From an uncultured Clostridia bacterium (GTDB lineage Bacteria > Bacillota > Clostridia > TANB77 > CAG-508): a DNA stretch of 64,000 bases. Positions 25,864 through 34,341 of the stretch are shown here, piece by piece. The stretch covers positions 1-64,000 of the forward strand of contig CAKOXV010000006.1 of NCBI GenBank assembly GCA_934130355.1, read 5' to 3'. A model generated the notes under the pieces. It saw nothing but the letters and a program-made list of their open reading frames with translations, was not told where the DNA came from and did not search any database. Both the position numbers and the translations under genes were made by a program. The stretch's first letter is position 1, and each line of letters begins with the position of its first letter.

Positions 25864-27423
25864 TTAGCCTTCTAATATTTTAATTGCACATTTAATTCCA
25901 TCAATTGCAGCAGTCATAATTCCACCTGCATATCCTGCACCTTCTCCACAAGGATATAAACCCTGTACATTTACAGAATTTAAATTTTCTTTATTTCTTG
26001 TAATTTGAACAGGTGAAGAACTTCTTGTTTCAACTCCAGTTAATATTGCATCTTTATCTGCAAATCCATGTAACTTTTTGTCTAACTCTACAATACCTTC
26101 TTTTAAGGTCTCTGAAACAAACTCTGGCAAAATCTCATTTAAGTTAGCTCCTGTTATTCCTGGTTCATAAGTTGGATAAATTTTGCCAAATTCTGTTGTC
26201 ACCTTTCCTTCCAGAAAATCTCCTACTTTTTGAACAGGTGCATTATAATTACTACCACCTAATATAAAAGCTTTTTTCTCCAAATCCTCTTGAAAATACA
26301 TTCCATCTAATGGACTATTTTTATAAAAATCATCTATTGTAACATTTACTAATAAAGCACTATTTGCATTTCTACCGTTTCTCGCAAAATTACTCATTCC
26401 ATTTGTTACTATTGAATTTTGTTCCGAACTTGAAGCCATAACTTGTCCACCTGGACACATACAAAACGTATAACATGTTCTTCCATTTTTAGCATGATAA
26501 ACCAATTTATAATCTGCTGATGGTAATTTTAGTTTTGGATGTTCTCCAAATTGTGCTTTGTTTATATTTTCTTGTAAATGTTCTATTCTTACACCTATTG
26601 CAAAATTTTTAGGTTGTACTTCTACTCCTAATTCATATATCTTTTTAAATGTATCTCTTGCACTATGCCCAATTGCAAGTATAACAGCATCTGTTTCAAT
26701 TCTTTTTGAACATTTTACTGCTTTAATTTTTTTATCTTCAATTTCAAAATCTGTTACTTGCTCATTAAAAAATACTTGTCCACCTTTAGAAATTATATAT
26801 TCTCTTATGTTTTTAACAATTTTTCTTAAATTATCTGTTCCAATATGTGGTTTTGCATTATATAATATTTCTTCCGGTGCACCAAATCTCACAAATTCCT
26901 CTAAAACTTTTCTTGAAAATACATTCGAAGAATTACCAGTATTTAGTTTTCCATCAGAAAATGTTCCTGCTCCACCTTCTCCAAATTGTATATTTGATGA
27001 TATATTAAATTTCTTGTTTTTTATAAACTCTTCAACATCTTGGATTCTTTCATCTATTTTTTTGCCTCGCTCTAATATAATTGGTTTTATTCCATTATCA
27101 ACTAATATTAGCCCTGCAAATAATCCTGCTGGCCCTGCACCTATTATTACAGGTGAAAATTTACTTTTTCGTCCAATATTTATTTTAGGAAAATTATATT
27201 CTTCTATTTGCTCATATTTCTTTTCTTTGTTTTTGTCTTTTAGCTCTAAATCTAATGTATAATTATAGTAAATATCTTCTTTTTTTCTTGCATCAATTGA
27301 CTTTTTATATATATACCAATTTTTTACTTCTTCTGGTTTTATTTTGTTTTTAGATATTGCCTTTTGGAACACTTCTTTTTCTTCTAAATTTTCTCTTATT
27401 TTTATATCTTTTAATCTTATCAT
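25864..27423 (-). CDS. FAD-dependent dehydrogenase (COG2509 type)
   Basis: A 519-residue flavoprotein. The dinucleotide-binding motif VIIGAGPAGLFAGL (about 91-104) is preceded by an N-terminal domain of about 85 residues. Further blocks are GEGGAGTFSDGKLNTG, AIGHSARDTF, CMCPGGQVMASSSE, TRSSSPVQI, and the C-terminal FAD loop GLYPCGEGAGYAGGIMTAAIDG. This set defines a bacterial family with unknown electron donor and acceptor. It is the first gene of the compact run 27423 to 23443. Confidence 0.85.
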   Translation of the reverse strand: MIRLKDIKIRENLEEKEVFQKAISKNKIKPEEVKNWYIYKKSIDARKKEDIYYNYTLDLELKDKNKEKKYEQIEEYNFPKINIGRKSKFSPVIIGAGPAGLFAGLILVDNGIKPIILERGKKIDERIQDVEEFIKNKKFNISSNIQFGEGGAGTFSDGKLNTGNSSNVFSRKVLEEFVRFGAPEEILYNAKPHIGTDNLRKIVKNIREYIISKGGQVFFNEQVTDFEIEDKKIKAVKCSKRIETDAVILAIGHSARDTFKKIYELGVEVQPKNFAIGVRIEHLQENINKAQFGEHPKLKLPSADYKLVYHAKNGRTCYTFCMCPGGQVMASSSEQNSIVTNGMSNFARNGRNANSALLVNVTIDDFYKNSPLDGMYFQEDLEKKAFILGGSNYNAPVQKVGDFLEGKVTTEFGKIYPTYEPGITGANLNEILPEFVSETLKEGIVELDKKLHGFADKDAILTGVETRSSSPVQITRNKENLNSVNVQGLYPCGEGAGYAGGIMTAAIDGIKCAIKILEG

Positions 27424-27478
27424 ATATTTTCTCTTTTCTTACTTGTTCTCTTTTAATTAGAATTACTTTGTATATAAG

Positions 27479-27514
27479 AAATTAGATATTAACTATATAG
27501 CTAATATCTAATTT
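27479..27514 (-). terminator. Terminator overlapping a stop codon
   Basis: Perfect 13-base arms (27479-27491, 27502-27514) with a ten-base loop. The 3' arm includes the stop codon of the acyltransferase gene (27508-27510). Confidence 0.65.
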
Positions 27515-28293
27515 TGTTCTTTTAATCTATACTCAATATATTCAATATTACTATTTTTACTTCTTTCAACCATACAATTATAAACTCGATTTCTCAAATC
27601 TTGTTTTTGTTCTTGCATAGTCAACTCTTTATTAGCATAAAATGGTCCATCAATATAAGTAACTATTTTTATTTTATCATTATTTTTTCCATAACTTTGA
27701 TATGTGTTTGTCATACAAAATGTTGGAACATTATATTGTACTGGATATTTAAATGATACTGCTTTAAATGGTCTTATTTTAGTGTAATATGGCCATATAT
27801 GGGCTTCTGGATATATTGTAATTGAATGTTTTTTATTTATATGTGTTTCTATTGCATTTACAAAGTTTTTCATTCCATTTTTATTGTTTGGAATTGGTAT
27901 AGCACCAAGTAATTGAATACTGTTTCCTAAAAATTTCATAGACACATTTTCTGGGTTTACTATAAAATGGTTCCTTTTAGGGTATATTGGAAGGCTTGGT
28001 ATAAATACATCAGCAAAAACTTGTGTATGATTTGCATATACAAAATATCCATTATTTTTAAATGGTTTTAATTTTTCTTTTCCTATATATTTTATTCTGA
28101 ATTTAATTTTTCCATATAAAATTTTTATAGGCATACTTAAAACATTCTGTAGTAAAAATGAAGCGAAATTCCAAAAAGGGTTTTTATGTATATATTTGTA
28201 ATTTTCATCAATAGCTCTTGCTTGAATTTTCGCTCCTGAAAATTCATCATTTAATTCATCTTGATAGTAATAGCATTTTTTAGATTTCATCAT
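27508..28293 (-). CDS. PlsC-like acyltransferase
   Basis: A 261-residue lysophospholipid acyltransferase-like protein. The N-terminal motif reads NHTQVFAD, with five rather than four residues between His and Asp, and the second block reads YPEAHIWPY where most members have FPEGTR. These changes may shift acceptor specificity or mark reduced activity. The start overlaps the preceding fusion gene by 14 bases, with AGGAAA before ATGATG; the first ATG is used. It is the last gene of a three-gene glycosyl/acyl-transfer operon. Confidence 0.72.
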   Translation of the reverse strand: MMKSKKCYYYQDELNDEFSGAKIQARAIDENYKYIHKNPFWNFASFLLQNVLSMPIKILYGKIKFRIKYIGKEKLKPFKNNGYFVYANHTQVFADVFIPSLPIYPKRNHFIVNPENVSMKFLGNSIQLLGAIPIPNNKNGMKNFVNAIETHINKKHSITIYPEAHIWPYYTKIRPFKAVSFKYPVQYNVPTFCMTNTYQSYGKNNDKIKIVTYIDGPFYANKELTMQEQKQDLRNRVYNCMVERSKNSNIEYIEYRLKEQN

Positions 28294-30082
28294 TTATTTC
28301 CTTTTTTATTGTAGTATATTCAAGTGGAATACCATAAAAATCTTCATATATATTTTTCCAAACTTCAAAGTTTTGTTCTTTCATAAGTTCTACATTTTCT
28401 CTTTCTGCTATTTCTTCATCTGGGTAAATTGGTTTTGCTATATGAACATAATATTCTTTTCTTGGAAATCCGTCTTCACCAATTATTTCGCTGTCTTCCA
28501 TTGTAATGAATATAGGTACAACTGGTACATTATTTTTTGTTGCAAATTTGAAGGCTCCATTTTTTAGTGGCTTTGGTTTCTCATAATTCCACCACATACT
28601 TTGTTCTGGATATATTAATACAAAATCTCCTCTTTTTAGTACTGTATCAACTGCTTTCATAAAATTTGCCATTGTTTTCCTATTTGAACTTAATGGTAAT
28701 GTATCTGCATTTCTAAATAAAAATCCATAAAATCCTGGGAAATTTGTATAGTTTCCTTCTCTTATTACTTTATATAGTTTTTTATTTTTTCTTTGTCCTG
28801 ACAATGAGAATATTTCTTCTATTGTAAAAGCATCAAATGGATTAAAGTGATTACATGTTATTACTGCACCACTTGTAATTCCACTTAAATTTTCAAGTCC
28901 TTGAACATCTTTTATTATTAATTTGTTGCTTTTTATTATACCATCTAAAAATAAAGCTCCTACTTTATTTGCAAATTTGTTTTTTATCTTATTTTTTCTT
29001 TTTGTTTTTAAATAATCTACATCTTCTGGCATTAGTTCTATTGTTGGTGGATCATTTTCTGCATCAACATCAAATTTCCCTTCTTTTTCTAATTGTTCTA
29101 TTCTATCTAAAATTTCTAATCTCTCTTTTGCTTTTTCTGAATATTCAATGTTTCTTATTTTCCTGTCATCTCCAACACAGTCTGATTCCTTTTTTGCCAT
29201 TGCTCTTAAATTCTTATCTGCTTCTATATCTTGAAATTTCATTTCTTCTGTAAAATTATTTTTTATACTTAAAATATAATCATAAAATTCTGTTTTCTTT
29301 GCATTTTCCCAAAAATATTCTCCATATAATGTGTCATCATAGTGCCATGGTTTATATTGATAATTATAGTGGATTAATTTTATGTCTTCTTCTTTTATTT
29401 CATTTGTTGCTGTAGGCATAACATTCCAGCCTAAATCTAATAATTTTACTCTACCTTTACATATTCTATTTAGGTAATCTTGATCTTGAACTACAGAATA
29501 TTTTACATTTGCTAATAAATATAAAAATTTATCTTGAAATTTAAATTTTCTTAACTCATCTAAGTTCATTACTAACATCCCTGCATTAAAATATGTTTTG
29601 TAACTTGCCATTCCTACTACTTTTTCTACATACTCTTGGAATACCTCATTCTTTTGGATTATATCATCTGGAACAGCTCCTACTAAACTTGTTCCTATAT
29701 CAATATTGTATAATTCTGCAATATCTGTTAAAAGCACTATATCACAATCTAAATATATTGCTTTATTATATTGTGGATATAAGTTTGATATAAATAATCT
29801 AAAATATGTCGTCATTGAAAAATAGTCTCTTGTATATAATTTATCTTTTATTTCTTCTATATAATAATTTAAATCCACAAATTCTATATTTATATTTTCT
29901 CTTGTATATTTATTGATTTGTTCTTTGCTTTCTTCACTTATATTTGTACATAGTATTTTTATTACATAATAATAATCTTCTGTAGAATGATCCACTAAAG
30001 ATTGTAATGTTACTGCTAAAAATGGTATATACTTATCATCAACAGCAAAAAATATTGGTATTATTTCTTTATACTTCTCCAT
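28280..30082 (-). CDS. Fusion: GT8 glycosyltransferase + PlsC acyltransferase
   Basis: A 600-residue bifunctional protein. Residues about 7-270 are a family 8 glycosyltransferase: PIFFAVDDKYIPFLAVTLQS, the DxD metal site AIYLDCDIVL, FNAGMLVMNL, and DQDYLNRIC. A charged linker (about 285-370) leads to a PlsC domain (about 385-590) with the canonical HX4D motif in CNHFNPFDA and YPEQSMWWNY. One chain may thus attach a sugar and an acyl group to the same lipid. The upstream GT8 and downstream acyltransferase repeat both activities, supporting a glycolipid pathway. Its ATG follows the upstream stop codon directly. Confidence 0.85.
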   Translation of the reverse strand: MEKYKEIIPIFFAVDDKYIPFLAVTLQSLVDHSTEDYYYVIKILCTNISEESKEQINKYTRENINIEFVDLNYYIEEIKDKLYTRDYFSMTTYFRLFISNLYPQYNKAIYLDCDIVLLTDIAELYNIDIGTSLVGAVPDDIIQKNEVFQEYVEKVVGMASYKTYFNAGMLVMNLDELRKFKFQDKFLYLLANVKYSVVQDQDYLNRICKGRVKLLDLGWNVMPTATNEIKEEDIKLIHYNYQYKPWHYDDTLYGEYFWENAKKTEFYDYILSIKNNFTEEMKFQDIEADKNLRAMAKKESDCVGDDRKIRNIEYSEKAKERLEILDRIEQLEKEGKFDVDAENDPPTIELMPEDVDYLKTKRKNKIKNKFANKVGALFLDGIIKSNKLIIKDVQGLENLSGITSGAVITCNHFNPFDAFTIEEIFSLSGQRKNKKLYKVIREGNYTNFPGFYGFLFRNADTLPLSSNRKTMANFMKAVDTVLKRGDFVLIYPEQSMWWNYEKPKPLKNGAFKFATKNNVPVVPIFITMEDSEIIGEDGFPRKEYYVHIAKPIYPDEEIAERENVELMKEQNFEVWKNIYEDFYGIPLEYTTIKKEINDEI

Positions 30083-30922
30083 TTATACTTCCTCTTTCAT
30101 TTTTGTATTATACTCTTCTTTTAATTTTACGTATTCTTCTAAATCTTTATCAAAATAATAACATTTTAGAACTTTGTGTACTTGTTCTATATTCCATTGT
30201 TTATAATTTTCTGTATGTGGATAAGGCCAAAGAAGCAGTCTTTTGCAAAAATGGCAAATTACTGTGTCTTTTTTGTTAAATTTTGATTGTTCATTATATA
30301 TTCTTGGCAATAATTTTTTCTTTGTTGTTGACCAGAATATTGCATCTTGGTCTGCAAATAGCATTTTTTTTGTTTTAATCTTTTCTCTTGCTTTTTCTAA
30401 TAATTTTGTTTCTTTTATTTTTTTCATATTTAACAAAAGCATCCCAGCATTTATATAATCTGGTCTAATAAGTTTAGAACCATATTTTTCTCTTACTGCT
30501 GCATACTCATAATCTTCAATGTCTGTGTTGTACAATTCTGATATGTCTCCACCTGCCATCATGTCTATATCTAAATATAATAATTTGTCAGGAATGTTTG
30601 GAACTAAATCTGCAAGTAATCTTAATAATGTATATGGTGTACAATACGCATCTTCATTTACACAATTTTTAAATTCTTTTTCGTAGATTTCTGTAACATC
30701 TACTTTTATTACTCTATTTTCTGAATTTTTGCTTTTTACGACTCTATCTAAAAATTCAATTTGTTCATCTTTTATTTCTGTATATTCTGGTTTTATTCTT
30801 GTTAAATTTGCCGTAAATATATAACAAGTTATTGGCTCTTTTGTTCTATTTGTTATTGATATTAATTCTGTTAGTGCTCCATCAAATACTTTTTCATTTC
30901 CACATAATAATAGCTCTATCAT
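30083..30922 (-). CDS. Family 8 glycosyltransferase
   Basis: A 279-residue retaining glycosyltransferase of the GT8 type. Motifs: LLCGNEKVFDGALTELIS, the DxD site LLYLDIDMM, INAGMLLLNMKKI, ADQDAIFW, and ICHFC near the end, where family members usually show a His for substrate binding. Sugar donor and acceptor cannot be told. It opens the GT8, GT8-PlsC, PlsC operon. A large palindromic element lies upstream. Confidence 0.82.
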   Translation of the reverse strand: MIELLLCGNEKVFDGALTELISITNRTKEPITCYIFTANLTRIKPEYTEIKDEQIEFLDRVVKSKNSENRVIKVDVTEIYEKEFKNCVNEDAYCTPYTLLRLLADLVPNIPDKLLYLDIDMMAGGDISELYNTDIEDYEYAAVREKYGSKLIRPDYINAGMLLLNMKKIKETKLLEKAREKIKTKKMLFADQDAIFWSTTKKKLLPRIYNEQSKFNKKDTVICHFCKRLLLWPYPHTENYKQWNIEQVHKVLKCYYFDKDLEEYVKLKEEYNTKMKEEV

Positions 30923-31026
30923 AGTTCTCCTCTTTTATTATTTTTTCAATATTATTATTTTAACATTTTATTTAAATTTTATCAATATTTTGTTTTGATT
31001 TTTCTTCCAAGTTCAAAAAACATGAT

Positions 31027-31422
31027 TTAACAGTTGGAACTACACATATATATTGAAAACATTTCAAATTTTGGACAAGCTAAACTTTCGTATAAAATCT
31101 AAAAATACAACCCGAGCCTCTCTCACTCAGGCTCAACTTTATCAATATGTATAATTTGAATAAATTACGAATGTGACTGGAATAGTGTTATAAATTCTTA
31201 AACAAAAGTCATAAAGGGTCCTGTCTTCGGGTATAGTTGTGACTTTTGTTTTAGAATTTGTTAACGTTATGCAAGGTAGCCGAGTAATTTATGAAAAGTA
31301 TACATATTGATAAAGTTGCCCGTGAGCATTCCTCGGATATGTACTTTAAGATTTTCTATACTCAAGTTTAGATGCACAAAATTTTCCATTATTCAATATA
31401 TATGTGTAGTCTCAACTGTTAA
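31027..31422. repeat. Structured palindromic element, copy B (alternative apical domain)
   Basis: A 396-base element in the gap between the GT8 and DUF308 genes. Locus-specific outer arms (about 31027-31060 and 31389-31422, ACTACACATATATATTGAA on the left) enclose the same conserved layer (GACAAGCTAAACTTTCG) and the same internal-loop sequences (CCTCTCTCACTCAGG and GTGAGCATTCCTC) as copies A and D. The apical AT stem and C-rich loop are replaced by a longer branched region with its own paired segments (ACTTTATCAATATGTATA with its counterpart near 31300; AAACAAAAGTCA with TGACTTTTGTTT). No coding capacity. Confidence 0.75.
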
Positions 31423-31492
31423 GTTGTATCTTTTGAACCAGTAGTTTCAAATAAAAAAGCAGAGAAAAATTTTTTCTCCACTTATTTATTTT

Positions 31493-32038
31493 TTATAATA
31501 TTTTGTTTACATTTCTCATAAAAATAATGCTTTCAATTATATCAAGTATTGAGTAAATTATCATTATAGTTCCTATTGTTACTACTATTGTACCTGGATT
31601 TACAACTGTATATAATCCACACGCAAACATTGTTAATGCTAGTATTAGGCTCCAAATCCATGTAGTTCCACCAATTTTCTTTATTTGAATTGATGTATTT
31701 ATGCTTACAAAAGACGCATATATAATCCAAACACCTATTATAATTCTAAATATAGAACCAATTAAGTTCATATATGCCATTGCTACAATTCCAATAACAA
31801 TTGCTGTTAAACCATGTATTAATTCAAAATTATAAAAGTCTGTATTATCTTTTCTTACAAAATAATCTATTATTTTATAAAATCCTATGATAATAAATGT
31901 TGCTCCTAATACAGTTGCAATTGCTTTTACACTTCCTTCAGGCTTGCAAACTAATACTATTCCTAATATTGCAAATATTATTGATTCAACTATTGATGCA
32001 AATCCTGTCTTTTTTAATACTTCTTTTAAATACTCCAT
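31493..32038 (-). CDS. HdeD-family (DUF308) membrane protein
   Basis: A 181-residue membrane protein with six predicted helices in three pairs, each pair built like the DUF308 repeat (GIVLVCKPEGSVKAIATVLG, GIVAMAYMNLIGSIFRIIIGVWIIY, GLYTVVNPGTIVVTIGTIMIIYS). HdeD proteins are linked to acid or envelope stress in other bacteria; the function here is not known. It is likely co-oriented but not tightly coupled with the deacetylase gene 60 bases upstream. Confidence 0.8.
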   Translation of the reverse strand: MEYLKEVLKKTGFASIVESIIFAILGIVLVCKPEGSVKAIATVLGATFIIIGFYKIIDYFVRKDNTDFYNFELIHGLTAIVIGIVAMAYMNLIGSIFRIIIGVWIIYASFVSINTSIQIKKIGGTTWIWSLILALTMFACGLYTVVNPGTIVVTIGTIMIIYSILDIIESIIFMRNVNKIL

Positions 32039-32098
32039 TTTGATTTTCCTCCCTTTTCGATATGTATTTTACCATCTAATTATGAAAATTGTGTGAAT

Positions 32099-32893
32099 TT
32101 ATCTTAATAAATCATAAAAATTTTTAAACTCATACCCTTGTTCTCTAAGATATTTAATTGAAGATTTTAAAACCAATGAACTGTCATTAACAAATTTGGT
32201 ATCATGCATTAATATAATAAGTGTATTTTTATTTTTTGAAGTTCTTCTTAAATTTGCTAATAATTGTTCATTACTGTACTTCTTTACAGAATCATTATTT
32301 AAGCAATTCCAATCAATATATGTATAGTTATTTTTTTCAAGAAGAGCCGCAGCTTCTCTTTTCTGCGCCTTATTAGTAGGTGACATATATCCATTTGGAA
32401 ACCTAAAAACTTTAGAAGAATAATTTTCTATACCAATTGCATTTCCTATTGCTAAATCTGTTTTTCTTACTTCTTCCATAAAATTCTCAGAGCTTTTATA
32501 AAGATTAGTATTATTATGGTCATATCCGTGATTTGCAATATAATGTCCTTCTTCATAAGCTCTTTTTACAATCTCTGGATGTGAATCAACATTTTTTCCA
32601 ACAACAAAAAAAGTAGCTTTTATATCTTCTTCTTCCAAAATATCTAAAATTTTTGGAGTTACTGTTATAGTAGGTCCATCATCAAATGTCAAATATGCAA
32701 ATTTTTCTTTGCTTTTGGCGAGTTCTTTGATATTATTTAAAAACTCATCTGAAACTTCACTATTTGAAGTTAATTCTGTCGCTATACATTCTTTTTCTTT
32801 ATACAAATTCGACAATATGATCATTAGTATAATTGCTATAAGAACAATTATACTTATTATTATTTTTTTCTTTGACACAATTAATACTCTCAT
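32099..32893 (-). CDS. Polysaccharide deacetylase (NodB/PdaA-like), membrane anchored
   Basis: A 264-residue protein with an N-terminal membrane helix (about 8-30) and an extracellular NodB domain. Catalytic motifs: TFDDGPT (base and metal Asp), NHGYDH (metal His pair), and RFPNGY in place of the more common RxPxG. The end IILMHDTKF holds the last catalytic His. Such enzymes remove acetyl groups from peptidoglycan sugars; PdaA makes muramic-delta-lactam in spore cortex. The family position within the class is not clear. Start chosen at 32893. Confidence 0.85.
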   Translation of the reverse strand: MRVLIVSKKKIIISIIVLIAIILMIILSNLYKEKECIATELTSNSEVSDEFLNNIKELAKSKEKFAYLTFDDGPTITVTPKILDILEEEDIKATFFVVGKNVDSHPEIVKRAYEEGHYIANHGYDHNNTNLYKSSENFMEEVRKTDLAIGNAIGIENYSSKVFRFPNGYMSPTNKAQKREAAALLEKNNYTYIDWNCLNNDSVKKYSNEQLLANLRRTSKNKNTLIILMHDTKFVNDSSLVLKSSIKYLREQGYEFKNFYDLLR

Positions 32894-32945
32894 TTAAACA
32901 CCCTATTCAAATATATGCTAAAAATGAATTATCTTGCACTGAGTA

Positions 32946-33821
32946 TTAAAATATCTTGATTTTTTTAATAATTTCTATTCCTGCTACCATTCCTTCATAT
33001 ACAGCTTTTGAAATCTGTAATAATCCACCTGTACAATCCCCAGCTGCATATATATTAGGTACTGTAGTTTCCATTTTTTCATTTACTTTTATATAATTAT
33101 TTTCTATCACTGCTCCTAATTTTTTAGCAAAATCAACACTTGTAGCAATACCTTGAGCTATAAATATTCCACTTATTTCTTTTGCTGTGTTATCTTCAAA
33201 CTCTACTTCTTGTATCTTGTTATTGCCTCTAAACTCTTTTATTTTTTTAGTATTAATACTTACATTATCCATATTTATGTGTTTATTGGGTGTCAATCCG
33301 TTTGTCAACATTGTCACTGATTTTACCACTGGCAATAGTTCTTTAATTTCTCCTATAGCATAATCTCCATTTCCAAGAACAGCAACATCTTTATCCTTGA
33401 AAAATGCTGCATCACATATTGCACAATAACTTATTCCTTTTCCTTCAAATTCTTTTATGCCTTTTATATTAGGCATGTTCCTATTTGTGCCTGTTGCTAA
33501 TACTATTGTTTTTGCAATATATTTTTCTTCTATTTTTTGATCTGCTACAACTACTTCATAACAATTCTCAAAATATTTTAAAGAAATAACTTCTTTTTCT
33601 AAAAATTCTACACCTATTCTTTTAGCTTGTCTTATTCCTGTTTCATTTAAGTCTTTACCCGAAATTGGTTCTTCAAACCCATAATAATTTTCTATTTTCT
33701 CTGCTTTGTTTAATGCACTTTGATTTTTGGAAATAATTAAAACTTTTAGTCCCGCTCTTATCATGTATAGACTTGCTGTTATTCCAGCAGGACCACTTCC
33801 TATAATTATACTATCATACAT
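32946..33821 (-). CDS. trxB: Thioredoxin reductase lacking NADPH-binding motifs
   Basis: A 291-residue flavoprotein that should reduce the thioredoxin encoded next to it (33823). FAD motifs are intact (IIGSGPAGITASLY, IYAAGDCTGG), as is the redox-active Cys pair SYCAICDAAFF. The second dinucleotide site reads VLGNGDYAIGE, and no HRRxxFR motif follows. That pattern is that of clostridial flavin thioredoxin reductases which take electrons from ferredoxin rather than NADPH; I infer the same here. One base separates it from trxA. Confidence 0.85.
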   Translation of the reverse strand: MYDSIIIGSGPAGITASLYMIRAGLKVLIISKNQSALNKAEKIENYYGFEEPISGKDLNETGIRQAKRIGVEFLEKEVISLKYFENCYEVVVADQKIEEKYIAKTIVLATGTNRNMPNIKGIKEFEGKGISYCAICDAAFFKDKDVAVLGNGDYAIGEIKELLPVVKSVTMLTNGLTPNKHINMDNVSINTKKIKEFRGNNKIQEVEFEDNTAKEISGIFIAQGIATSVDFAKKLGAVIENNYIKVNEKMETTVPNIYAAGDCTGGLLQISKAVYEGMVAGIEIIKKIKIF

Positions 33822-33822
33822 A

Positions 33823-34131
33823 TCATTTCACCATTTTTTCTATTTGATTTTTGTCAACTACTCCAACGGTTCTGTTTGTTTCTTTTCCATTTTTGATTAC
33901 TACAATTGTTGGTATTGACATTACTTGATATTCAATTGCTAAATCTTGTTCATTGTCAACATTTATTTTTACTACTTTTATTTCTTCATTTTCATTTGCA
34001 ACTGCTTCAATGATTGGTGAAAGCATTTTACATGGTCCACACCAGTCTGCATAAAAATCAATTAATACTGTTTTTTCACTTTTTAAAACTTCTTCTTCAA
34101 AGTTTTTACTTGTAACTTTTAAAACTTCCAT
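33823..34131 (-). CDS. trxA: Thioredoxin
   Basis: A 102-residue thioredoxin with the active site ADWCGPCKML, buried Asp in LIDFYADW, and the cis-Pro loop SIPTIVV. It transfers electrons from the reductase at 32946 to target disulfides such as peroxidases and ribonucleotide reductase. The genes form a two-gene operon, trxA first. Confidence 0.95.
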   Translation of the reverse strand: MEVLKVTSKNFEEEVLKSEKTVLIDFYADWCGPCKMLSPIIEAVANENEEIKVVKINVDNEQDLAIEYQVMSIPTIVVIKNGKETNRTVGVVDKNQIEKMVK

Positions 34132-34228
34132 TATTTTTCCTCCTGTTTTTTTCTTCTAGTATTTGCAATTTTATTAGTAAATATTTATGAAGACATTACA
34201 TTTATACTTTATACATATTCACTAAAAC

Positions 34229-34322
34229 AAAAAAATTAATATATTACTATGAAATACAGCAAAGCCCCCAGCAAAGACCTTAGCTATGTTTTTGCTATTG
34301 AATAATAATATATTAATTTTTT
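34229..34322. repeat. Structured palindromic element, copy C (apical domain only)
   Basis: A 94-base hairpin that keeps only the apical module of the family: AT stem (AATTAATATATTACTATG left, AATAATATATTAATTTT right) and a loop GCAAAGCCCCCAGCAAAGAC related to the C-rich loop of A, D and E. It has pairing mismatches and altered loop bases, so it looks like a decayed fragment. It lies just beyond the clpB stop and may now serve as a terminator. Confidence 0.65.
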
Positions 34323-34341
34323 GTAAAGTTTAAAATATTCC

